Source of the DNA: Lipingzhangella_A rawalii
Lineage (GTDB): Bacteria; Actinomycetota; Actinomycetes; Streptosporangiales; Streptosporangiaceae
DNA length: 64,000 bases
Direction: 5' to 3'
Assembly (NCBI RefSeq): GCF_031628175.1
Contig: NZ_JAVLVT010000001.1
Location: forward strand, 310,001 to 374,000
The position numbers and the translations under genes were made by a program. The notes beneath the pieces were generated by a model. That model searched no databases. It was given only the letters and a program-made list of their open reading frames with translations, and was not told the origin of the DNA. Positions 8,774 to 17,908 of this stretch are shown here, piece after piece (position 1 is the first letter of the stretch; every line of letters starts with the position of its first letter).

Positions 8774-10294
8774 ATGAGTGTGCGGCGGATAATGGGCACC
8801 GAGACCGAGTACGGCATCGCCGTACCCGGCAACCCCGGCGCGAATGCAATGGTGACCTCCACCCAGGTGGTCAACGCCTATCTGGCGGCCTCCGCGGCGC
8901 GGGCCCGCAAGGCCCGCTGGGACTTCGAGGAGGAGAATCCCCTACGGGATGCCCGTGGGTTCGATCTCGGGCGGGAGGTGGCCGACCCGTCCCAACTCAC
9001 GGATGAGGACCTCGGCCTGGCCAATGTGATCCTGACCAACGGAGCCCGACTCTACGTCGATCATGCCCACCCGGAGTATTCCACCCCGGAACTCACCGGC
9101 CCCCGGGACGTTGTGGTCTGGGACAAGGCCGGGGAGTGGGTGATGGCCGACGCGGCGCGGCGTGCCACGGCCGTCCCCGGGGCGGAACCGATCCAGCTGT
9201 ACAAGAACAACACCGACAACAAGGGTGCCTCCTACGGCTGTCACGAGAACTACCTCATGCGGCGATCCACGCCGTTCGCCGACATCGTGCGGCACCTCAT
9301 TCCCTTCTTTGTCTCCCGCCAGGTGGTCTGTGGGGCCGGGCGTGTCGGTATCGGTGCCGACGGCCGCGACCACGGTTTCCAGATCAGCCAACGTGCCGAC
9401 TTCTTCGAGGTCGAGGTCGGACTCGAGACGACACTGAAACGTCCGATCATCAACACCCGAGACGAGCCGCACGCCGATCCGGAGAAGTACCGGCGCCTGC
9501 ACGTCATCATCGGGGATGCCAACATGAGCGAGGTATCGACCTACCTCAAGCTCGGTACCACCGCGATTGTGCTGTCCATGATCGAGGACGGGTTCCTGTC
9601 CACGGACCTGTCTCTGGAGACTCCGGTGGCTGACGTCCGGGCCATCTCCCACGATCCGAGCCTGGAACACCGGGTGCGACTGCGGGACGGACGCCGCATG
9701 ACCGCGGTCCAGCTCCAGACCGAGTACCTGGAGCTGGCACGCAAGTACGTGGAGGATCGCTACGGCAGCGACGTGGATTCGGAAACTGCCGAGGTCCTGG
9801 AGTTGTGGGAGTCGGTGCTCCAGCGGCTCACAGATGATCCCAGTCAACTGGCCACGGAGCTGGACTGGGTGGCCAAGTATCAGCTGCTGGACGGCTACCG
9901 CCGCCGAGACGGGATCGACTGGGACCATTCTCGTCTCCAGCTGGTCGACCTCCAGTACTCCGACGTGCGGCCCGACCGGGGACTGTACAACCGCTTGGCG
10001 GCACGGGGACGGATGCGCAGAATCACTTCGGATGCGGAGGTGGAGCGTGCCATCACCGAGCCGCCGGAGGACACACGCGCCTACTTCCGCGGCCGGTGCC
10101 TGGCGAAGTACGCCGACTCCATCGCCGCGGCGTCCTGGGACTCGGTCATCTTCGACATTCCTGGGCAGGACTCGTTGCAGCGTGTTCCCACCCTGGAGCC
10201 CCTGCGCGGCACCCGCGAACATGTGGGTGCGCTGCTGGACCGTTCGGAGACCGCAGCGGATCTGGTGGCCGTGCTGACGGGAGGGAGACGGTGA
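8774..10294 (+). CDS. dop: Deamidase/depupylase of Pup (Dop)
   Basis: 506 residues, of the carboxylate-amine ligase fold shared with PafA. Dop converts the C-terminal Gln of Pup to Glu and also removes Pup from substrates. The N-terminus RRIMGTETEYGI carries the ATP/metal glutamates. The family-specific Dop loop (about residues 40-80) is present before NGARLYVDHAHPEYSTPE, whose Asp96 corresponds to the catalytic aspartate. The Pup encoded next ends in Gln, so this enzyme is needed for tagging. Its own leaderless start suggests independent transcription from arc. Confidence 0.97.
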   Translation: MSVRRIMGTETEYGIAVPGNPGANAMVTSTQVVNAYLAASAARARKARWDFEEENPLRDARGFDLGREVADPSQLTDEDLGLANVILTNGARLYVDHAHPEYSTPELTGPRDVVVWDKAGEWVMADAARRATAVPGAEPIQLYKNNTDNKGASYGCHENYLMRRSTPFADIVRHLIPFFVSRQVVCGAGRVGIGADGRDHGFQISQRADFFEVEVGLETTLKRPIINTRDEPHADPEKYRRLHVIIGDANMSEVSTYLKLGTTAIVLSMIEDGFLSTDLSLETPVADVRAISHDPSLEHRVRLRDGRRMTAVQLQTEYLELARKYVEDRYGSDVDSETAEVLELWESVLQRLTDDPSQLATELDWVAKYQLLDGYRRRDGIDWDHSRLQLVDLQYSDVRPDRGLYNRLAARGRMRRITSDAEVERAITEPPEDTRAYFRGRCLAKYADSIAAASWDSVIFDIPGQDSLQRVPTLEPLRGTREHVGALLDRSETAADLVAVLTGGRR

Positions 10295-10450
10295 CGACCG
10301 CGGCGGCGCCATGGTGCCCACGCGTCGGACGTGAGATGCCACCCGGGATCCGGGCAGCGTTGGGCGAACGGAGGGTTGAACTCCGCAGAATTGGGCCACA
10401 ACGCAAGCGAGGGCTCGGTGGTGTGACGAGGCAGCGAGGAGGAGTTCGGT

Positions 10451-10660
10451 ATGGCAACGAAGGACACGGGAGGCCAGAAGCCCGCGGAACGGCGGGAGGA
10501 CGAGGCCGTCGAGGAGTCCACGGAGGCCCAGCCTGAACAGGCGGAGCGCAATCAGCAGCTGGACGAGGATGTCGACGATATTCTCGACGAGATCGACGAT
10601 GTGCTCGAACAGAACTCCGAGGACTTCGTGCGACAGTACGTGCAGAAGGGGGGGCAGTGA
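10451..10660 (+). CDS. pup: Prokaryotic ubiquitin-like protein Pup
   Basis: 69 residues, intrinsically disordered and acidic. It ends in the diagnostic Gly-Gly-Gln, which Dop must deamidate to Glu before PafA links it to substrate lysines. The central segment (LDEDVDDILDEIDDVLEQN) forms the helix that docks on the ARC coiled coil. A GAGGAGG ribosome site precedes the ATG. The gene lies 156 bases after dop and directly before prcB, the canonical order. Confidence 0.98.
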   Translation: MATKDTGGQKPAERREDEAVEESTEAQPEQAERNQQLDEDVDDILDEIDDVLEQNSEDFVRQYVQKGGQ

Positions 10661-10817
10661 CACCGTGCCGCGGTCGTCTGGTGCCCCGGAAGGGCCGGTC
10701 GCGGGGCTCCCCTGAACCCGTGCACCGGGTGGCCCCGGTACGGGCGTAGCCCCATCGCAACCAACCACAACCATCCTCCCCGTGCCGAGCTCGGGGAGCG
10801 ACATCGAAGGGAGCAGT

Positions 10818-11675
10818 GTGTCCCCAGTGTTCGAGGGCACCGGACCGTTTCCGCACAGCGCGCTCACGCGGGCTGGATCCTCGTCGTTCGTGGACTTCCT
10901 GCGGGCCCACAATCCCGAGCTGCTACCCGGTGGGAACGCCCCCCGCTCCGGGACGCACAGCGATGCGTCCCACCTCACCCCCGAAGGGACCACAATCGTG
11001 GCCCTCACGTTTCCCGGTGGCGTTGTGCTGAGTGGAGACCGACGCGCCACTTCGGGCAACGTCATCGCCAATCGCGACATCGAGAAGCTGTACCGCACCG
11101 ACGAGTTCTCGGCCGTGGCCTTCGCCGGCGCGGCCGGATTCGGCATCGAACTTGCCAAGCTGTTCCGGGTGCAGCTGGAACACTACGAAAAGATGGAAGG
11201 GCGGCCCCTGTCCCTGGAGGGGAAGGCCAACCAGCTGGCCGCCCTGGTCCGTGGCAATCTGGGCATGGCGATGCAGGGATTTGTTGTGGTTCCCCTGCTC
11301 GTTGGCTTCGACGAGGGGGCCGAGCGTGGTCGAATCTTCAGCTACGATCCGGTCGGCGCCCGCTATGAGGAGCACCAGCACCACTCGATCGGCTCGGGCT
11401 CGGTCTACGCCCGGGGCTCGCTGAAGAAGCTGTACACCGACGAACTCTCCCAGAACGACGCCGTGTTGGTCGCCTTGCAGGCTCTCTATGACGCAGCTGA
11501 CGATGACACGGCGACGGGAGGCCCCGACGTACACCGCAAGATCTACCCCCTCGTCGACGTGATTACCGACGAGGGGCACCGCCGGCTGCCCGAGGCCGAG
11601 ATCGCGGAGTTCGCCGAGACCGTGGTACGCGGGCGGGCTGAGCGACCGGACGGTCCCACAGCCTCCGTGCGTTGA
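10818..11675 (+). CDS. prcB: 20S proteasome beta subunit (catalytic)
   Basis: 285 residues including a propeptide of about 57 residues. The mature enzyme starts after PEG with TTIVALTF, exposing the catalytic N-terminal Thr. Counting from it, Asp17 (SGDRR) and Lys33 (RDIEK) are in the canonical places, so the subunit should be active after self-cleavage. GTG 10818 has GGGAG just upstream; a GTG 36 bases earlier lacks a ribosome site and one at 10827 is also possible. Beta rings form the proteolytic chamber with PrcA. Confidence 0.95.
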   Translation: MSPVFEGTGPFPHSALTRAGSSSFVDFLRAHNPELLPGGNAPRSGTHSDASHLTPEGTTIVALTFPGGVVLSGDRRATSGNVIANRDIEKLYRTDEFSAVAFAGAAGFGIELAKLFRVQLEHYEKMEGRPLSLEGKANQLAALVRGNLGMAMQGFVVVPLLVGFDEGAERGRIFSYDPVGARYEEHQHHSIGSGSVYARGSLKKLYTDELSQNDAVLVALQALYDAADDDTATGGPDVHRKIYPLVDVITDEGHRRLPEAEIAEFAETVVRGRAERPDGPTASVR

Positions 11676-11743
11676 CCTGACCGGTCCGGCCTCGCCGGTG
11701 CGTTCGCGACTCTACCCCTTCGACCAGCAAAGGAACTCTCGCG

Positions 11744-12526
11744 GTGTCGATGCCGTTCTACGTTTCGCCCGAACAGCAGATGAAGGACAAGGCGGACTAC
11801 GCGCGCAAGGGGATCGCGCGTGGCCGCAGCGCCGTTGTCCTCCAATACGACGGCGGAATCCTGCTCGTGGCCGACAACCCATCCCGAACGCTGCACAAGA
11901 TCAGCGAGATCTACGATCGAATCGCCTTCGCCGCGGTCGGTCGGTACAACGAGTTCGAGAACCTGCGCCTGGCCGGGGTGCGGGTGGCCGACACCCACGG
12001 ATACGCCTACGACCGCCGGGACGTGACCGGGCGCATGCTGGCGAACTTCTATGCCCAGAACCTGGGAATGGTATTCATCGAGAGCAGTAAGCCGTGGGAA
12101 GTGGAGGTCGTGGTCGCGGAGCTTGGCGACACTGTGGACACGGACCAGCTGTATCGGATCACCTTCGACGGCTCGGTCATCGACGAGCGGGACTTCGTGG
12201 CGATGGGCGGCTCGGCCGAGCAGGTCACGAATTCCCTGCGTGAGCACCACCGCAAGGACGCCTCGCTGGAGGAGGCCTTGGGGGCGGCCATGACGGCCCT
12301 GGCCAACGAGAACGGGGGAGACCAGGCACCCGATCCCGCCAGCCTGGAGGTCGCGGTGCTCGACCGGTCGCGCGATCACCGCACCTTCCGCCGAATCCAG
12401 GGGACCCGCCTGCAACGCCTCATCGAGGCAAGGTCTACCGGCGACACCGCACCAACCGCCTCCGAGCAGGAGGACACCTCCGATGGGGAAGCAGGGAGCA
12501 CAGATGCCACAGACTCCCGGGAGTAA
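11744..12526 (+). CDS. prcA: 20S proteasome alpha subunit
   Basis: 260 residues. Alpha subunits form the outer gated rings that dock the ARC ATPase. The N-terminal YVSPEQQMKDKADYARKGIA is the conserved gating helix, followed by the N-terminal-nucleophile fold without a catalytic Thr. The last ~40 residues are acidic, Ser/Thr/Asp-rich and probably disordered. GTG 11744 has AAGGA nine bases upstream; the in-frame ATG two codons later is too far from it. Sixty-eight bases separate it from prcB. Confidence 0.96.
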   Translation: MSMPFYVSPEQQMKDKADYARKGIARGRSAVVLQYDGGILLVADNPSRTLHKISEIYDRIAFAAVGRYNEFENLRLAGVRVADTHGYAYDRRDVTGRMLANFYAQNLGMVFIESSKPWEVEVVVAELGDTVDTDQLYRITFDGSVIDERDFVAMGGSAEQVTNSLREHHRKDASLEEALGAAMTALANENGGDQAPDPASLEVAVLDRSRDHRTFRRIQGTRLQRLIEARSTGDTAPTASEQEDTSDGEAGSTDATDSRE

Positions 12527-12579
12527 TCCCGTCGAATTCCGGGCGCCAGCCATGGCGCCGCGGGCCGTAGGGCAATAGT

Positions 12580-13947
12580 GTGAGCGTCGTGGAACGTCGC
12601 ATATTCGGCCTGGAGAACGAGTACGGGGTCACGTGCACCTTCCGAGGCCAGCGGCGGCTGTCCCCGGACGAGGTCGCCCGTTACCTCTTTCGGCGGGTGG
12701 TGTCCTGGGGGCGCAGCAGTAATGTGTTTCTCCGCAACGGGGCACGGCTCTACCTCGATGTCGGCAGCCATCCGGAGTACGCCACCCCGGAGTGTGACAG
12801 CATCGTCGACTTGATCACCCACGACAAGGCTGGGGAACGCATCCTTGAAGGGTTATTGGTCGACGCTGAGCAGCGTCTACACGAAGAGGGGATCGCCGGC
12901 GAGATCTACCTGTTCAAGAACAACACGGACTCCGCCGGCAACTCCTACGGCTGCCATGAGAACTATCTTGTGGGCCGCCACGGGGAGTTCGGTCGGCTCG
13001 CCGACGTTCTGATCCCGTTCCTGGTAACCCGACAGATCACCTGTGGGGCCGGCAAGGTGCTCCAAACCCCACGGGGGGCGATGTACTGCGTGAGTCAGCG
13101 GGCCGAGCACATTTGGGAAGGGGTGTCCTCGGCAACCACGCGTTCCCGTCCAATTATCAATACCCGAGACGAACCGCATGCCGACGCCGAGCGGTTCCGG
13201 CGGCTGCACGTGATCGTGGGCGACTCGAATATGAGCGAGACGACCACGTTACTGAAACTTGCCTCCACCGATCTCGTGTTGCGGATGATCGAAGCCGGCA
13301 CCGTAATGCGGGACTTCACCCTGGAGAACCCGATCCGTGCGATCAGGGAGATCAGCCACGACATGACCGGCCGACGGCGGGTGCGCCTGGCCAACGGTCG
13401 GGAGGCTAGCGCCTTGGAGATCCAACGGGAGTATCTGGACAAGGTGCGCTCCTTCGTGGATCGCAACGGCACCGATGCGACCGGCAAGCGAGCCCTGGAG
13501 TTGTGGGAACGCACGCTGGAAGCGGTCGAGACCCAGGACCTGACCAGGGTGGAGCAGGAAATCGACTGGGTCGCCAAGTATCTGTTGCTGGAACGTTACC
13601 GCGCCAAGCACTCCCTGGCCCTGTCGTCGCCGCGGGTGGCCCAGCTCGATCTCGCCTACCACGACATCCACCGAGACCGGGGGCTGTTCTACCTGCTCCA
13701 GTCCCGCGGCTCGATGGACCGGGTGGTCCGGGATCTGGAGGTGTTCCAGGCGAAGTCCGTTCCGCCCCAGACGACCCGGGCTCGACTGCGCGGTGAATTC
13801 ATTCGGCGGGCCCAGGAGCGTCGACGTGACTTCACCGTGGACTGGGTTCACCTCAAGCTCAACGACCAGGCCCAGCGCACGGTTCTGTGTAAGGATCCGT
13901 TTCGGGCCCACGACGAACGGGTGGACAAGCTGATCGCCGGCATGTAG
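12580..13947 (+). CDS. pafA: Pup-protein ligase PafA
   Basis: 455 residues. PafA uses ATP to activate the C-terminal Glu of Pup and joins it to lysine side chains of target proteins. The N-terminus RRIFGLENEYGVTCTF and the stretch NGARLYLDVGSHPEYATPE are diagnostic; Asp60 matches the catalytic aspartate. It lacks the Dop loop, which separates it from its paralogue at 8774. No ribosome site is seen before GTG 12580; a TAGGGC seven bases upstream may serve a leaderless start, but it is a weak -10. Confidence 0.97.
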   Translation: MSVVERRIFGLENEYGVTCTFRGQRRLSPDEVARYLFRRVVSWGRSSNVFLRNGARLYLDVGSHPEYATPECDSIVDLITHDKAGERILEGLLVDAEQRLHEEGIAGEIYLFKNNTDSAGNSYGCHENYLVGRHGEFGRLADVLIPFLVTRQITCGAGKVLQTPRGAMYCVSQRAEHIWEGVSSATTRSRPIINTRDEPHADAERFRRLHVIVGDSNMSETTTLLKLASTDLVLRMIEAGTVMRDFTLENPIRAIREISHDMTGRRRVRLANGREASALEIQREYLDKVRSFVDRNGTDATGKRALELWERTLEAVETQDLTRVEQEIDWVAKYLLLERYRAKHSLALSSPRVAQLDLAYHDIHRDRGLFYLLQSRGSMDRVVRDLEVFQAKSVPPQTTRARLRGEFIRRAQERRRDFTVDWVHLKLNDQAQRTVLCKDPFRAHDERVDKLIAGM

Positions 13948-14026
13948 GCGGTGGGCGGTCCAGACACCACCGCCGCTTCGATAGGGTAACGGAGACCCTA
14001 GCCTGAACCTGCTGAGATGGTGACAT

Positions 14027-15136
14027 ATGCGTCGACGTGCGACTGCGGCGGTCGCGCTTCCCGTGTCCATGGTGCTGTTCGCGGCCACGGGATGCGGGGC
14101 GCTCGACGAGAGCCTGAAACCCTGGTTCATGCGCTCTGACTCCGAGTACCCCTCCGGGCTGCCCACCGTCAGTGGTGAGGTCGGCGAGGAGCCCAATGTG
14201 GAGTTTCCTGGAGAGGAGCCTCCGGAGGAACCGTTGACCGGGATCGCGGTCGAGGGACCGGAGGAGGACCAGGGCGACCTGGTGCGGTCTGGTGACGCGA
14301 TCGTCTCCCAGATGGTCAGCTACGAGTGGAGCGGTCAGGGCGAAACCCAGGAGCTGTCCTCCACCTACGACGACGACACACCTTTGGCGGTGTCGCTCCA
14401 GCCCGGACCGCAGGTCGCCGATCTGATCGAGTGTGTCACTGACGCCACCGTCGGAAGCCGGGTGGTGTGCGCCTTCCCGCCCGATCCCGAGCAGATGGGC
14501 GCGGACCCGGCCATGCAGCAGATGGCAACCCAGGTCATCATCCTCGATATCGAGCAGCACTATCCCCAGGGCAGTACGGTAACCGCCGAGCAGACCGAGG
14601 ACGGCGGTGGCGACCTGCCCACTGTGACCGAGGTCGACGGGGAGCAGCCGGAGATTTCCATTCCCGATGAGGACCCGCCCGAGGAGCTGGAGACGGTGGT
14701 GCTGGCCGAGGGCGACGGGCCCGAGGTTGAGGCCGACGAACAGCTCATCACCCAGTACACCGGCATGACCTGGGACGATGGTGAGGTGTTCGATTCCACC
14801 TGGATGCCGGGGCGGAACGGAACACCGCAGGAGTTTCAGGTTGCCGACGGTGCCGTCATCGACGGATGGGTCGACGGCCTGGTGGGACAGAACGTCGGGG
14901 ATCGGGTCATGTTGGTGATTCCCCCCGATCTGGCCTACGGGGAGGACGAGGATGCCGCCGGTGGCCAGCCCAGCGGAACGCTGGTCTTCGTCGTCGACAT
15001 TCTCGGATCCGCACCTCCGGTCCCGGAACAGGAAATGCCCGAGCCAGACATGGAAGACATGGAAGGCATGGAGGGTATGGAAGGCATGGAGGATCTCGAT
15101 CTGGAGGATCTGGACCTCGAGGGTATGGAGGAGTAG
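14027..15136 (+). CDS. FKBP-type peptidyl-prolyl isomerase lipoprotein with acidic Met-rich tail
   Basis: 369 residues. A lipoprotein signal ends in FAATGC (Cys at residue 23), so it should be anchored outside the membrane. The second half is an FKBP domain (ADEQLITQYTGMTWDDGEVFDSTW, PSGTLVFVVDIL), which catalyses proline isomerisation in secreted proteins. A weaker FKBP-like segment precedes it at about residues 75-165. The last ~30 residues are a repeat of Asp/Glu, Met, Gly and Leu. FKBP genes next to pafA are common in this group, but a link to the proteasome is not established. Confidence 0.85.
   Translation: MRRRATAAVALPVSMVLFAATGCGALDESLKPWFMRSDSEYPSGLPTVSGEVGEEPNVEFPGEEPPEEPLTGIAVEGPEEDQGDLVRSGDAIVSQMVSYEWSGQGETQELSSTYDDDTPLAVSLQPGPQVADLIECVTDATVGSRVVCAFPPDPEQMGADPAMQQMATQVIILDIEQHYPQGSTVTAEQTEDGGGDLPTVTEVDGEQPEISIPDEDPPEELETVVLAEGDGPEVEADEQLITQYTGMTWDDGEVFDSTWMPGRNGTPQEFQVADGAVIDGWVDGLVGQNVGDRVMLVIPPDLAYGEDEDAAGGQPSGTLVFVVDILGSAPPVPEQEMPEPDMEDMEGMEGMEGMEDLDLEDLDLEGMEE
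15047..15133 (+). repeat. Imperfect GAC/GGC-ATG-GAA coding repeat
   Basis: A 9-base-like repeat encodes DMEDMEGMEGMEGMEDL and then LDLEDLDLEGMEE at the end of the FKBP lipoprotein. The strongly acidic, methionine-rich tail looks like a metal-binding or charge-spacer element. Confidence 0.8.
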
Positions 15137-15166
15137 GCACCGCGGTCCGAATGGGGGGAGCGCGGC

Positions 15167-17194
15167 ATGGCGGAGGAGAAAACCCGCCGGCAGCTGAATC
15201 TCGTCATCTGTCTGTTGGCAACCCGCCGGTATCTGTCGGCCCGGGAGATACGGGCGACAGTCCAGGGGTACGAGCGTGTGGCGGGTGACGAGGCCTTCAA
15301 GCGGATGTTCGAGCGGGACAAGGACGAGCTGCGCGCCAGCGGGATCCCGATCGAAATCGGTGACGTGGACGTCTGGGGCGACGAACAGGGATACCGGATA
15401 TCCCGTGCTGCCTATGCGCTTCCCCCGGTGGAACTGCGCCCGGACGAAGCAGCTGTTCTCGGGCTGGCGGCGCGCGCCTGGCGGTTCGCCGCTCTCGGCG
15501 ATGCTGCGACCGAAGCCGTACGCAAACTGCGCGCCGCGGATATTCCCGTCGACACCGAAGCCCACCACGGGTTCTCCCCGGTCGTCGGTACGCACGAGCC
15601 CACGTTTCTCGCGGTGTGGAAGGCGGTGCGGGACCGCCAAGCCGTCACGTTCGACTACCGGGCTCCCGGCCGGGATGTGGCCCGCCGCACCCTGGAGCCA
15701 TGGGGGGTGGTGAATCGGCACGGGCACTGGTACGTCGCCGGTTACGACCGGGATCGTGCCGCCCCGCGCGTGTTCCGGCTGGGGCGGATTGTCGGTCCGG
15801 TGTCGGGGGTGGGCGGTACCCCCGTTGAGGTGCCCACCGACGTCGATGTGCGGTCGCTGGTTTCACTGGAGCGCCCATCCGAGCCCCGCCAGCTGGCGAC
15901 ACTGTGCGTGCGCGCCGGAGCGGCCCACGAGCTCCGGCGTCAGGCAGAGCAGATTCAGGTGGATGCGGGCGGGGCGGGCTGGGACCTGGTGCGGTACCCC
16001 TACAGCGACGCTACGGAATTCGCCGCCGTGCTGTCGGGCTACGGAGCCCATCTTCGGGTGCTCGATCCGGCGGAACTCGCCGAGGCGGTGGTTGGTCAGC
16101 TTGCCGCGGTGGTGCAGCAGTACCGCGGAGCCCGGTCGACCGCCGCGGCGGAGGGCTCGCTGGGCACGGTGTGGGGCACAGCGAGCAGGGTGGACGATGA
16201 GCGGGGGGACCGGCGAGCGCCCATGGTCGGAACCGCACGACTACGCCGCCTGTTGACCCTCGTCCCCTACGCCCTGAATCGCGGGGACGTGCGCGTGTCC
16301 GACATAGCCGTGGAGTTCGGGTTGAGCGAGCGGCAGGTGCTGCGCGATCTCAGCCTGCTGTGGACCTGCGGCCTGCCCGGCTACCTACCCGGCGATCTGA
16401 TCGACGTGGACATGGACGCCGCGCGGGAATCCGGCGAGGTGGTGCTCGCTAACGCGGAAACTCTGGCCGCACCCCTGCGACTGACCACGGACGAGGCGGT
16501 CACCCTGCTGGTGGGGCTGCGGCTGTTGGGGGAGCTGTCCGACGGGGCCGACAGTGCCGCCTGGCAGCGGGCCAGTGCCAAGCTCCGAGAGGCCGCGGGA
16601 AGTGCGGTGAACGAGTTCGCGGCGGCCGTTGACGTGCGGGTGGAGCATCCGCCGCGGGTGCGGAAGCTGCACAGCTGCCTGGAGGAGGCGCTGCACCAGG
16701 AACACCGGGTGCGACTGCGCTACCACTCCTACTACCGCGACGCGGTGACGGACCGTGAGGTGGACCCGATGCGGCTGGTTCTCGTCGACGGGTTTCCCTA
16801 CCTGGAAGGGTGGTGTCGCTCCGCCCAGGATGTTCGGATGTTTCGGCTGGATCGAGTTCTGGAGCTGGAGGTCCTCTCCGCGCCGGCGCAGGTGCCTCCG
16901 CATGCGCAGCCTCGCGAGCTGGCAGCGGGTGCCCTCCAACTGACCGGGGACGACACTCTGGTCACGGTTGAACTGGATGCGGGGGCGCGGTGGGTAACCG
17001 AGGAGTACGTGTGTACCCAGGTGTCCGAACGGCCGGGGGGAGCGCTTCTCGCCACACTGCGTACCCCCGACCCGGCGTGGGTGTGTCGCCTGATGTTGGG
17101 TCTGGGGCCAGCAGCGCGTGTTGTGGCGCCGGCGGACCTTGCCCACCGGGTCGCCTCCGAGGCGCGGCGTGCGTTGGAGTTGAATCGGGCCTAG
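15167..17194 (+). CDS. pafBC: PafB-PafC fusion, WYL-domain transcriptional activator
   Basis: 675 residues, about twice the length of PafB or PafC. The first half (1-350) has a winged helix-turn-helix (YLSAREIRATVQGY) and a WYL region (FDYRAPGRDVARRTLEPWGVVNRHGHWYVAGY). The second half starts near Met353 with its own HTH (VSDIAVEFGLSERQVLRDL) and WYL region. PafB and PafC form a heterodimer that activates RecA-independent DNA-damage genes in mycobacteria; here the two are one polypeptide, as known in some actinobacteria. A poorly conserved linker of about 30 residues joins them. No frameshift or stop separates the halves. Confidence 0.93.
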   Translation: MAEEKTRRQLNLVICLLATRRYLSAREIRATVQGYERVAGDEAFKRMFERDKDELRASGIPIEIGDVDVWGDEQGYRISRAAYALPPVELRPDEAAVLGLAARAWRFAALGDAATEAVRKLRAADIPVDTEAHHGFSPVVGTHEPTFLAVWKAVRDRQAVTFDYRAPGRDVARRTLEPWGVVNRHGHWYVAGYDRDRAAPRVFRLGRIVGPVSGVGGTPVEVPTDVDVRSLVSLERPSEPRQLATLCVRAGAAHELRRQAEQIQVDAGGAGWDLVRYPYSDATEFAAVLSGYGAHLRVLDPAELAEAVVGQLAAVVQQYRGARSTAAAEGSLGTVWGTASRVDDERGDRRAPMVGTARLRRLLTLVPYALNRGDVRVSDIAVEFGLSERQVLRDLSLLWTCGLPGYLPGDLIDVDMDAARESGEVVLANAETLAAPLRLTTDEAVTLLVGLRLLGELSDGADSAAWQRASAKLREAAGSAVNEFAAAVDVRVEHPPRVRKLHSCLEEALHQEHRVRLRYHSYYRDAVTDREVDPMRLVLVDGFPYLEGWCRSAQDVRMFRLDRVLELEVLSAPAQVPPHAQPRELAAGALQLTGDDTLVTVELDAGARWVTEEYVCTQVSERPGGALLATLRTPDPAWVCRLMLGLGPAARVVAPADLAHRVASEARRALELNRA

Positions 17195-17197
17195 GAT
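17192..17197 (+). promoter_or_regulatory. -10 element (TAGGAT) for a leaderless transcript
   Basis: TAGGAT ends seven bases before GTG 17205 and overlaps the pafBC stop codon. It suggests that the small membrane protein and the Tat gene behind it have their own promoter inside the end of pafBC. Confidence 0.5.
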
Positions 17198-17204
17198 CGG
17201 CACC

Positions 17205-17456
17205 GTGTACATCGCAGTGGTGGTGGCGGCGGTAGGCGGCTGTGTGCTCACGGCCCTGCTCGTGCGGGCATGGCGCGGGTTCCTGGTGCTTCGGGAACGA
17301 GTCCGGAATGCGCGAGGGGCCGTCGTGGGGTCATGGACGAGCCTTCGGGCGGCGACGGAACGCGCCTCCCGGGGCGGGGGGGTCGATGCCTCCAGCTTGA
17401 GGACGTACCATCGGGGTGATAGACGACGGTGTCCCGGTGCGCCGTCTGGGCCTTGA
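17205..17456 (+). CDS. Small membrane protein between pafBC and tatA
   Basis: 83 residues with one N-terminal membrane helix (MYIAVVVAAVGGCVLTALLV), then a basic cytoplasmic tail. Not recognised. Short membrane genes occur at this place in related genomes, so it is likely real. Its stop overlaps the ribosome binding site of tatA, which suggests coupled expression. A role in the Tat system is only a guess from position. Confidence 0.6.
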   Translation: MYIAVVVAAVGGCVLTALLVRAWRGFLVLRERVRNARGAVVGSWTSLRAATERASRGGGVDASSLRTYHRGDRRRCPGAPSGP

Positions 17457-17468
17457 GGGAGGCTGCTC

Positions 17469-17795
17469 GTGAGCATGGGCACAAACGAAATCTTGCTGCT
17501 GGTACTGATCGCACTGCTGCTGTTCGGCGCGACCCGCCTGCCAACTCTGGCTCGCTCCATGGGCCGTAGCCTGCGCATCTTCAAGGCCGAAACGCGTGGA
17601 CTTCGCGAGGAGGGGAGCGAGAGTCAGGAGGGCGGTGACACCGAGGACGCCGCCCGTGCGGATACCTCTTCTTCGGGGCAGAGCGCGCCCCCCTCCAGCT
17701 CGGAGAGTACCCCGGGGATCTCCCGGCAGCTACCCGCGGGGCACACTGTCATCGAAGAGACCGGCGACACCACGCATCGCCCCTACGGACGCTGA
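17469..17795 (+). CDS. tatA: Sec-independent translocase subunit TatA
   Basis: 108 residues. A single N-terminal transmembrane helix (EILLLVLIALLLFGATRLP, with the FG hinge) leads into an amphipathic helix (LARSMGRSLRIFKAE) and a disordered polar tail. TatA oligomers form the passage for folded, twin-arginine proteins. The GTG start has GAGGGAGG six bases upstream. tatC follows after 113 bases. Confidence 0.95.
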   Translation: MSMGTNEILLLVLIALLLFGATRLPTLARSMGRSLRIFKAETRGLREEGSESQEGGDTEDAARADTSSSGQSAPPSSSESTPGISRQLPAGHTVIEETGDTTHRPYGR

Positions 17796-17908
17796 CCGGA
17801 CCGAGAACCAGCGGTAGCAGCATGCATCAGGACCGGATCGGAGGCTGTGCCGGTCACCGATCCGCGGCCACGCATGCGGGGTGACGACAGAAAGGCAACC
17901 ACACTTCG

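Noticed and set aside
11744..11752. ATG 11750 as the prcA start
   Set aside because: The AAGGA site is nine bases from GTG 11744 and too far from the ATG.
8774..13947. Dop and PafA as a recent gene duplication
   Set aside because: They are known ancient paralogues; Dop has its specific loop and the two are clearly diverged.
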